Positions 53,976 to 62,982 of a DNA stretch of 64,000 bases are shown here, in pieces. The notes under the pieces were generated by a model. It did no database searches and had not been told where the DNA came from. It saw nothing but the letters and a program-made list of their open reading frames with translations. This DNA comes from Nitzschia sp. pyKryTriq1. Lineage: Eukaryota > Bacillariophyta > Bacillariophyceae > Bacillariales > Bacillariaceae. The first letter of the stretch is position 1. Each line of letters begins with the position of its first letter. The stretch lies in assembly GCA_956465555.1 (NCBI GenBank), contig OY101116.1:1736001-1800000 (forward strand), given 5' to 3'. Made by a program: the position numbers and the translations under genes.

Positions 53976-54326
53976 TGTTCGAATATCTACATCGAACGTC
54001 CACGGAACGACGGACGGACGCGACCAGCGTTCGCAATTACGCACGATCACGCACAACGCACGTTTCGATCACGACCCAGAGATTCATTCTAAGACTCTCT
54101 GAGACAGTCTATGATCCTCCAAGAAACTATAAGAAGCCCACAGACTTCTATCGAAATACATGTCAACGATTCAAGAAAAGTAGAAATGAACAAAAGTTCA
54201 TTTCATCAGTTAGAGCAAGAGCTCATTAATTTATGTTAGCGCACTTCGATAACCCACAGTCAAATTAGTCCTTTAGCCCGAATCCCTGAGCCGCTAGCCA
54301 CTGCCTAGAACTCACGGATTTTAACA
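53976..54326 (+). repeat. right LTR of the Copia element
   Basis: A 351-bp LTR beginning TGTTCGAATATC directly after the purine tract and ending AACA. Its first 78 bp match the truncated left LTR base for base. No copy of the remaining 273 bp is present elsewhere in the window. Confidence 0.82.
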
Positions 54327-54332
54327 AAGAAT

Positions 54333-54631
54333 CAGAAACCAAAACGCCTGTTGTCTGCGCGAAGAAGAGTTTTTAATCGAGTTAGTCTGGCTAATGAGCC
54401 TCGCCAGTCGCGCCGGCCGGGCCGATCAGACAGGCTATCGACCGTTAATTAGCTGTCAAAAAAATTCAAATAGGCTTCGGCGGTCTGGGCTTGGTCCAAG
54501 TTTTGACTGTTACTCTTTTGTACGTACTTTCGCCGTCTGCAAGGAGGCGACAATGACACATCTCCAATCATCCCCGAGATTGATCTTCAGCACAGAGGAA
54601 TAAAGTCCGCAGAAACCTACCCCACTCAAAT
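54333..54631. promoter_or_regulatory. SPC25 upstream region
   Basis: A 299-bp stretch between the Copia element and SPC25. No gene. It should hold the SPC25 promoter, now separated from the IST1 side by the insertion. Confidence 0.45.
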
Positions 54632-55698
54632 ATGTCCATTTTCGCCAGTCTTCCTCTCGGAAACTACGGTGTGAAACCACAGACCGGTTTCACATCATCG
54701 CTGCTCGACAAACTCGTTGTCTCCAGGTCCAAGGTCGAGGAGTGGGTTCAGCACGAAAAGGCCAAGGCTGACAAGGTCGCTGAGGCCTATCGTCAACAAC
54801 TCATGCAAGAACAAACACAGATTGATACGAAAGTGACCAACTTGCTGGCAGTTCAACTCGAACGTGGTCTCAGCGTGAAGAATGAAGGGGAAGAGAATGA
54901 TGAGAATGCAGAAAGTATCGCCAAGAGAAAGGTCGCCTTGGAGGAACAGCGAAACATGTTGGAGTCGGAGGTTGAAAAGCTGCAAACAGAATACCAAACC
55001 AGAGAAAAGAGGGTGAAAGGTGAGTGGCCGATGTCATCTGACGGGTGCGCGGGTGGATTGATCTGGCGTGATACTACTTGTGCACTATTCCTACTGTAGC
55101 CTCACTTGTGGTATCGTTTCGTTCATTGGAATTCTAAAGAGATTACAATGGAAGAAGCAAAGCAACGTGAGCGGGCTCAATCGGCAAAGGCCTTGAAGGC
55201 GAAAGTCGAAGAATCCAAAAGGACCACTGTGGACGATTTGACGAGGGGTGTTGTAAACTATAAATTCACCGGGCTAGACTTTGCAAAGACAGACGTTGAA
55301 AACGAGCTTCGGTATGTTAGAAGCTGCGAGGCTTGTGCGTGTGACGTGTGACATCTCAATGGTGACTCAACTAACTCGAATGTTTTTCGCTTGATCTTCT
55401 TAGGTTCTCGTTCACAAACCTCGATCCCAAGGAGCCGTCCAGGAAATTCTCTTTTCTTCTACAGGTGGATGGTGATGACAAGTATGAAATCGCTGATTGC
55501 CAACCGGCAATCGATGCAGCCGTTCTTGTCGAAGTTGCAAACGTACTCAACGATACAGATGACATGTCGTTTCTTGTACGAAGGATGAGTAAGTTTAGGG
55601 CGTTTTACATCATATTTCATTTGTATTCCAAACGAATCCCTCACATTTGAGCCTCTACTTTTTTCTTTCTAGGACGTGCTTTTACCGAGACCCTTTGA
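54632..55698 (+). CDS. SPC25: kinetochore protein SPC25 (NDC80 complex)
   Basis: Four exons, 54632-55019, 55140-55311, 55404-55588 and 55673-55698 (phases 1, 2, 1), give 256 residues. SPC25 pairs with SPC24 at the centromere end of the NDC80 complex, which couples kinetochores to microtubules. Residues about 28-165 form a coiled coil (KVEEWVQHEKAKADKVAEAY, RNMLESEVEKLQTEYQ, KALKAKVEESK). Residues about 165-256 match the SPC25 RWD domain: VVNYKFTGLDFAKTD, LRFSFTNLDPKEPSRKFSF, DKYEIADCQPAIDAAVL, and FLVRRMRRAF at the end. The last exon is only 26 nt and is set by phase and the family C-terminus. Very close to the usual length. Confidence 0.9.
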
Positions 55699-56121
55699 GC
55701 GAGCTTTCTATGTCACTCGTGCAAATTGGTCTCAGGGAACATGCTCTCCGCTCTAATAGGAAACGGTAATATGTGTCTTTCGTTACTTTAGGATAACCTA
55801 AAGAATTTGTATCAGGGTCCACGACTTTTATGATCTCCGCTCTAGCGATGGATACTGGTACCGTTTAGCCACATCATCATGCATCTGCAAGAGGGAGATC
55901 TTGAAACCCTCCTCTCTCTACTAGTAGAGAGTGTAGACTACCTGGTACTTGTAGCAAGGAGCTTGTAGTTCGCTGCTGTGCAGCAGGGGGACGAATGATG
56001 ATTTTCCCGTACAAGTACTGGTACTTGTACCGGCGTACAGCACAAGTACAGCATGTACCGTATTCGAGTACAGGTACAGTACCTGGTACCTGGTACTGGT
56101 ACCGTACACCAAGTACATACA
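55699..56121. repeat. spacer with 18-bp palindrome and GTAC cluster
   Basis: No gene. CTCTCTACTAGTAGAGAG at 55914-55931 is a perfect 18-bp palindrome. GTAC motifs cluster over 55938-56125 (GTACTGGTACTTGTACCGGC, GTACCTGGTACC). Reverse-strand frames across it are repeat-driven. Confidence 0.7.
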
Positions 56122-56882
56122 GTACCAGGAACATCCAAGGATCGAGCGATCACGCGCGCTCCACCTTCCTCCACTGAACTCAAAAGCGCGTTAAATCGAA
56201 ACCGCGGTGTCTGCTTCGCAGCGTGGCCCACGGTTCTTGGCCTGGGCCAAGATGATTCTTGGCCTTGGCCAGAAGAAGGAGCCGCACGAAAGAAAGCGGT
56301 GCAGATGGCCGCCAAGAGGGAAGCTGATAAAGAAGAAGCCGCCGCTAAGCAAGCCAAAGAAGAATAAGCCGCCGCCAAGCAAGCCAAAGAAGAAGCAGCA
56401 TTCACCTTCAAAGAAGGCAAGAAGCGCCAGCATGTCGGCCTCGACGAGCCCACTCCCAAGGAACCCCGACTTGATGATTCGAAGCAGAATGAGGCTGAAA
56501 AAAACAAGTGGAACCCCCCCCCCCCCGGAGGAGGTGAACTACAAACACGTCCGTGTCATGGCGGAGATGCTCTTGAAAAGGATGTAGCTAGAGTAGAGTT
56601 GCAAATATTTCATTGTCTTCCGAAGAGTGTTGTGTGTTGTGCCGCGATGCGCTTTTGATGCTTGAACCTGAAAGATTGGATTTTTAAAAATGGGGGGCGG
56701 TGAGCATAGAGAAGGGGGGCTCTAGGCCAAGAAATAGGCCCAGGCCAAGAATCTTGGCCAAGGCCAAGAACCGTGGGCCACGCTGCGAAGCAGACACCGC
56801 GGTTTCGATTTCACGCGCTTTTGAGTTCAGTGGAGGAAGGTGGAGCGCGCGTGATCGCTCGATCCTTGGATGTTCCTGGTAC
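56122..56882. mobile_element. candidate foldback element with 140-bp inverted repeats
   Basis: Bases 56122-56265 and 56742-56882 are inverted copies, about 97% alike by eye, each starting GTACCAGGAACATCCAAGG from the outside and containing ACCGCGGTGTCTGCTTCGCAG and CCACGGTTCTTGGCC. The differences are single bases and one 4-bp indel (GATGATT/GATT). Between them lie 476 bp with a damaged gene fragment. The outer ends merge into GTAC clusters. A target-site duplication is not clear. Confidence 0.65.
56266..56587 (+). pseudogene. Lys/Glu/Ala-rich gene fragment with stop and C-tract frameshift
   Basis: Between the inverted repeats one frame reads a charged helix (AAKREADKEEAAAKQAKEE), a TAA stop, the same octapeptide again (AAAKQAKEE), then KEGKKRQHVGLDEPTPKEPR and DDSKQNEAEKNKW. 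A run of 13 C at 56514-56526 follows; past it a different frame gives EEVNYKHVRVMAEMLLKRM and a stop at 56587. This looks like a real coding fragment broken by a stop and a homopolymer frameshift, or by assembly error at the C run. I do not recognise the family. Confidence 0.4.
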
Positions 56883-57583
56883 GAGTACTACCGATACTCG
56901 TACAATACAAGTCTACCTGGTACACACTGGTACCGGTCCCAGGGACCAATAAATAGGAGGGATGTGCAACGCCCCGTGATTGGTCCCTGACCGGTCCCTG
57001 TTCTCATCCTCGAAGTCAGTCGAATGAGTCCATTTAAGGCGAAGATCTTCCGATCTTCGCATTCATTAGTACATAGTTTCGTCGCTTATCGCCGCATGCA
57101 TTGATGGTGATGAATCATGATTTTTTTTCTCTTGAGTCGTTGCAGCCATATTCAATCTCACTAGTAAGCAACACAGGAATTGGAATGATGTTTTCAGTTG
57201 CGCAAGCAGGAGTTCGAACACTGGTGCACCGTGAAGTAGTTGTGAGAGGGTTCAACTGCACATGCCTTATTCTGCAACAAATATCAAAAAGCAACCGTCC
57301 CCATCGAACCGTAGGGAAAAAGAGACGCGCAAGAAAGAATTCGAAGCGTAAATCCAAAGAACCGAGCCTTACTGCGAAGAAGAACATAGTCCAAGAGATA
57401 GACGGGAGCACCATTCATTTGCGGCTGGCAAGTCAATGGACAGCCAAGAGCACACCGCCTACGTTACACCCAGCCGTCCAATCGGTCTGGAGTAAACTAT
57501 CATACACCAAGTAACTTGGAAGAGCGATCGGATGATCAAAAGTGTCCGGCGTAGATCTTATCTATTTATTAACCAAGTTGATT
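56883..57583. other. spacer with two hairpins downstream of myosin gene
   Basis: No gene supported. CAGGGACCAAT at 56940-56950 pairs with ATTGGTCCCTG at 56979-56989 (11-bp stem, 28-nt loop), and GCGAAGATC/GATCTTCGC at 57039-57060 pairs with a TTCC loop. Short frames at 57101-57514 and opposite have no domain content. The segment next to 57583 should include the myosin 3' UTR. Confidence 0.5.
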
Positions 57584-60500
57584 TTACGACATCATATTCA
57601 TCTTTTCGCATTCGGCCGCGATGAGACGTGTATTGAGGCGGTCATTTTGATCACGCAAGTCTTCGTTGTCCATGAGAAGTGTTTCAAGCTTCTTACTGAG
57701 CTGCATAATCAGCTTCGAGTCGTTGGCCTGGACGCGATCCTTCTCCGCGGATTCCTCGACAACGTGCTCCAATCGTTTGCGCAGCATGAGTAGCTCATCT
57801 TCTTTCTCCTTGAGATCTTCAAATCCTTGTAGCAACATAAGTAGGATACGATCATAAGCTTCTCGTTCGCGATTGAGCACTTTGTGGACTGCTGCGAGGG
57901 GCACGGTAACCTCGTCTTCGTCGTCGTAGTCTGCCTCGCTATGAAGACCAGAGACGCTGACGCCCTCATAAATTTGCATGTCTGCAAGGATGCAACGAAG
58001 GCCGTGAAGTACGTCGTTACGAGCTCCACGAGACTTGAACTTGAGAATGTACGACCGTGTTTCTGCCATCGGTGTCGGAGAAGCAGTCAAAGTGATGAAA
58101 AGACTTCCTTGACGGTTTTCGCTCTTGCCCTTTCCTTTGCCGCCGGACGACTTCGACGATCTACCAGTGCTCGATGGAAGCTCGGTGTGATCATATCCGG
58201 AGCACCCAGCTTTCACTTCAAGAATATCATGAAGTGACAGTGGCTCGAGAGCGGTCTTGTTGGCACCACGATTGCGCCCGATTGCCTTGCTCAGGTAGCC
58301 TCCGCGAAGAGTAAAATTAAGAACAGACTGTACAAGCATCTCACCCTTCTTCTGCATTTTCATGGTGACATGAGACGCCTTCAACGGGAATTCCGCGGGC
58401 GCGTCCTTGTCCTCGCTGCGGTTGAGTTGCCACATCAAAACATCAACGCCTTCTTCCAGCCCATGGGTGTATTGCTTGAGCTGAGCCTCGAAACGATGGA
58501 CCTCGTCGCTACAATTGTGGAAATAAAGGGGGAATTAGCGGTCGGAGGAAATGCTTTTCGATTTACTTGTGCACACGAAACGTACCGTAGGACCTCTTCC
58601 CTGTCCCTCCTGCTTCTGACTTCGTTTTTCCAGCCGACAACCATGGCGTCATCCTCCTTCTCTTCTTGGCCAATGAGACCTCGTCTAATCTTGGGAAGCA
58701 AACTATCGACTGCGGAAAGGGAAAACCGTGGCTGGTCCCTTTCTTTCTTTTCCTCTTCTGATCTTCCGCCTCCGAACACGGAAGCAACTCCATCAGCGAG
58801 AGCTGCTTGCAAGCTAGTTTTCTTGGGCACGGGCTTGTCTTCTCCTCCGGTGAGTTCGGGTGTTTCGCTGTGAAAAACGAAAAAGACAAAGTGAGCGTAA
58901 TTAGCACGAACAAAAGGGATCAAACCATTCTTTCATTGGGATTCACGAAACAAAACTAGACTAGATTCAACTGATTATGGCGATCGCCTATTCCTACGCG
59001 CTGCTTTTCATCCTGAGGTCAGTGTCCATGAAACTCTGAAGCTTCCTCTAGAAGCATCAAAAGTCTCCTTGACACCATCCCGGATGATCTGCGTTGCATA
59101 AGGAGAAGGACTACCACAGCGTTGACCACAAAGGCGAAAAACACAATCATCACAAACCTGGAGAGACCGGGATATAAGCCACACTATCCAAGGACTTAAA
59201 AGGACATTTTGTTCAAACCAAAAAATAAAAAGTCAACGTACCTTGCAGTCTTCTTCGGAGCAGCCTGCAGCTTTTGAGCAAGGAGAGCATCAACTTCGGA
59301 ATCGTTCAGTTGTACGCCGTTGATAGCCGCACGCAGCTTGATGATTTCGCCATCGGCGTCGCGACGTAGCTTTCTTTCGGCCTTCAGTTCTTCCTCCAAG
59401 CGAGCAACGGAGGCTCTGTGCTTGGCCACAACTTCGGGGCTGACGTAATTCGATGGGAGGCCTGGCATCGACAAAGCTTGGAGTTCCGCATCGGACACCC
59501 GAGGTTCGTGGTGTGGGGATTTGCCTGTCTTGTGCTTTGGGGATCCGGGGGCTACTGATGGGCGATGGGTGGATGCACGAAGTTGGGTGTTCGCGTGGTC
59601 TCTTTCTGCAGCTGCTTGCTCCTTCTGCGCTTTCAGATCCGACTCCAATTTCTCCACGGCTGCCTTCTCTGTTGCCAAGAGATGCTCCAATTCTGCCACG
59701 CGCTTTTCCAAACGATCGATCTCTCGCTGCTTTGCCTCCAACTCGTCGGTGTGTTTGGTATTCGAAGCGTCTTCTTTTGCCTGCGCTGCAAGCATTGCTT
59801 TGAGACTTTGCATTTCCATTTTAAGCTTCTCGTTGTTTTCCTTGAGCTTTCCGATGTTCTTCTGTTCTCCTTTCAATTCCTTGAGTTCTTTGCTAGCAAT
59901 CTTGACTCGCGTACGACATTGGAGAGCAAGAACTGCCGACTTGATTTTGAGGTAATTCTTTCTTCGGGTCTGTGTTCTTTTGAAGGTCTGAATTTTGATG
60001 GCAGCCAAAAAACGACGGGTTTGATACCCTCGAAACGCAGCTTGGAATCTAACGGTACCTTTCTTCGCACGTATGTACCTGCATCTGCAGATCTGCATTC
60101 TGTAGTGATTAGTGATGAGCAAGGCAGCCGCCGCCTTTCGCAATTCAATCCACCTATGATCAGAAAGTAAAAAACATGAGGGATTAATGCAGCAATGAAA
60201 CTTCCCAAATAATGAAATCGTAAACACGCGACGTACCTAGAGCGGCCCTTGAAACCACGGTAGCATCGCTGTACGGTATTGACTGCATCAAGAAGAATGT
60301 AATACTGCTTTCTTTTCTCCAGACCACGTAGCCAGCATTGGATCATCGTGGCACTAGCGGCTTGATGGAAGACACGATGGGCCTCGAGTACATCATGTGG
60401 AGGCTTGCGCATAAAAACCTTTGTGAGACCAAGCTGAACATCAGTCTTGGGGAATATCAAGGGCACAGGTTGGTGCTGCATTCTTCGGATCTTCTCGAAT

Positions 60501-62982
60501 CTCGAAATGCCAGTCTCTTTCGGGTCCATGACTTTATTCTTGTGGTTTTGGCCTTCCGTGAGACACTCATCCAACAATTTCACGCAAAGTTTCTGAGCAT
60601 TGTGGCCCTCCATATTCCATGGAAGAGTCTTGTCCGGAACCGTGGGGAGAAGCATTCTGTATCGCTGGAAGAACTCTCGATGAACCATGCGAACGGGGTA
60701 ACCAGCACGAGCAACACGAACAGCCTCCAAAACACCACCGTATCGCAGCTGCTCGGTCAATCGCTTTCTAGTCAACATGCTGGACTTGGCAGCGTCGTTC
60801 GGCTTCAAACACCGAATATAATGGGGATCAGTCTTTTCAACACTGCTGACAAGAGCGCTGAGCTGTTCTTTGAATTGCTGACCGACGGTTTTTTGCTTTG
60901 TAGCACCTCGCTTGCTTTCCCCCGACTCGCCGCTGCTTCGATCCTCAGTCTCCTTTTTCTGGATCGCGTAGACATCCTGCATGAGCGACGAAGGAGCTGT
61001 CTCCAACAAATTTTGTGCAGTGAGAGGAACCTCGTCCTTGTTTTTCTCCATGAAATTAGTTTCTGCACGATACTCAACAACACCAGCAAAATGCCTGACG
61101 CAGAAAATTGCCTTGGCCTGCTGCACTTTTGTCGCGCTAAATCGCGTATTCTCTGACACAGTCTGGTCCTTCTCAGGAATCCACTGCTCGTACATGCGCT
61201 TGGCATAGTTCTTGTCACTTCCCTTGGGTAGACGGCATTCATCATCAAGCATGGCGAGAATACCGGTTTTCTTCTGCTGGATTGTGTCAAGACAGTCCTG
61301 GTTATCGGGAAATGAAATGAAAGCCCATTCAATTTTCTCCGCTTCGTATTCCGCTTGTTCCAGCTTGAAAATAAACATGTTGAATTGTTGCTGCAGAGCC
61401 TCGTTTGTAAAGTTGATGCAAAGCTGCTCGAACGAGTTGATTGCAAAACACTCAAAACCGAAAATATCAAGGACTCCCACAGATGAACGGATCTCTTCGT
61501 CATTCTCCCACTTGATACTCTGGTTCACTTGATCGACGACCCACAGAAAGAGTGCACCGTAAATGGTCTTGGCAAGGGCATCGCGCGAGTCGGTAGCCCT
61601 GTCGACAGTCAACTCGGTCTTGATTTCTTCGCCTCTTGCGACGACAATTTTCTGGGTCAACGCCAGTCTCATCTTTTCAACGTCCACTCCAAGTAGACTG
61701 CATGTTCTATTCAGTGCTTCGTCGTCTTCGATACCAGCGGCATCTTGCCCAGAGTCGGAGTCTACTTTGACAAACTGGGTCTGGCCTAAGTGCAAAAGAC
61801 CAGCGATGATGGAAAAGACATTGTCAATGGTATCTTCCGTCCAACCTAGTGCCCGCATCGCCTTCGTAGTGTATGCAAAACTCTCTTCGTCATTGAATTC
61901 ACGAAGCTGAGGCGCACCTCCTTGTTTCGTGAGATGGAAACAGTTTGCAAGTTCCAGTCCTGCGCTGTCTTCTACTGAGAGCTGATACTTGGCCTTTTGT
62001 GCTTCGCTTGCACCGCGAAGCAATTGATAGAAGATGTGGTAGTTACGTTCACCAGAAGCATGAAAGGCGATACGGACCTTCTCGAGAAGGTAAGTTTGAA
62101 CCTTGGCTCCCATCAAGTGTCCAGCACGACTGAAACCAAGCTCGATGAATTTACCAAAACGTGACGAGTTGTCATTTCGAAGAGTTCGAGCGTTACCAAA
62201 TGCTTCCAAGACAGGATTTGACTGCAATACACGCTCCATGACCGAGAGCTCTCCTTCCTTCTGCTGTTCCATTCCCATTCCACCGAGAGTCGTCAAGTAA
62301 GACATGACAATTTTGGTGGACTCTGTCTTTCCGGCTCCAGATTCTCCAGAGATCAGAATGGATTGAGACTTGCGACCCGTGTCCATCATTTGACGATACG
62401 ATCTATCGGCCACGGCAAAGACGTGAGGATCTAGATCTGACTTTGCATTCCCCATTCCTTGAGAGCGAAAGAGGCCCTCACTTCGGTACGAATCAAGAAT
62501 TTCCTACAAATGAAAGCACGACAGGTAAGTAATCGGACGATACAAGATTCTTCGACTGCCAGCCACAACGCTCGTGACAACCACTATTCACTCACATCCG
62601 TGTACAAGGGAAGACGCTGGAAAGGATTGACCGCGATCAAAACGGGACCCGTCCATGTGTAGATCTTGCCGTGAAAGAATCTCTCAGACACAGAATGCAA
62701 GATAGCCGGCTCGTGCAAGTGCGGAAGGGTGATGAGATCGTTGTCTCTCCCTTCCGCTCTGTCCTCGTCGCTCAGAGGCGCATTGGCAAGTTCCACGCCC
62801 TGGAACTTCCGTTCTCCCGTTTCCTCGTCCTTGACTTCAATGGGGCGTTTGAAAACGTGACTTTTCTTGTCGACTTGCTGGAGTTCTAGAGCGTCCTCTG
62901 TTTTCTTCAGTACTTCCGCGAGGATCCAAGCATCATCCCCCTTGGGGTCTGCTGTACACCACACATAAGATCCCGCCTCCAT
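57584..62982 (-). CDS. unconventional myosin heavy chain, long-tailed
   Basis: Five exons, 62982-62596, 62503-60237, 60153-59242, 58867-58586 and 58508-57584 (phases 0, 2, 2, 2), give 1590 residues. Motor domain about 60-790: P-loop GESGAGKTES near 182, switch I NDNSSRFGKF, switch II DIFGFECF, actin-binding DPHYIRCLKPN. The neck (about 800-920) has several IQ-like repeats (IQCWLRGLEKRKQYY, RFQAAFRGYQTRRF). The tail has a long coiled coil (about 930-1060), a Ser/Gly linker, a region about 1400-1480 with a PH-like pattern (GGYLSK..., LFITLTASP, SYILKFKS, NDVLHGLRCIL) and a final coiled coil. No DIL domain is seen. It should move membranes or vesicles along actin. A phase-matched alternative last exon at 59157-59019 would end the protein in a hydrophobic segment instead. 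Confidence 0.9.
59019..59157 (-). other. possible alternative terminal exon of the myosin (membrane anchor)
   Basis: Inside the 374-nt intron between exons 3 and 4, a good acceptor (polypyrimidine, CTCTCCAG) is followed by a segment that continues exon 3 in phase 2. It encodes RFVMIVFFAFVVNAVVVLL and LMQRRSSGMVSRRL, a transmembrane-like helix with positive residues after it, and stops at 59019. Using it gives a 1234-residue tail-anchored myosin without the PH-like tail. No good donor is seen in it, so it would be terminal. Chance intronic T-richness may mimic a membrane segment. Confidence 0.4.

Larger units (their letters stand above)
53178..54332 (+). mobile_element. internally deleted Copia LTR retrotransposon with target-site duplication
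   Basis: The element runs from TG at 53184 to CA at 54326 and is flanked by AAGAAT at 53178-53183 and 54327-54332, a 6-bp target-site duplication. The first 78 bp of the left LTR (53184-53261) are identical to the start of the right LTR (53976-54053). A purine tract GAGAGGGAG precedes the right LTR. After LTR position 78 the left side jumps directly into Copia pol (RNase H region), so the rest of the left LTR, gag, protease, integrase and reverse transcriptase are missing. The intact duplication shows insertion as a unit or a later internal deletion. Confidence 0.88.

Noticed and set aside
55938-56507. Minus-strand 189-residue open frame
   Set aside because: It crosses an inverted-repeat arm and a GTAC cluster and opposes the Lys/Glu-rich fragment; no family features.
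57101-57514. Plus-strand 137-residue frame near the myosin 3' end
   Set aside because: Poor composition, no domain, and partly opposed by an equally open frame; likely 3' UTR or spacer.
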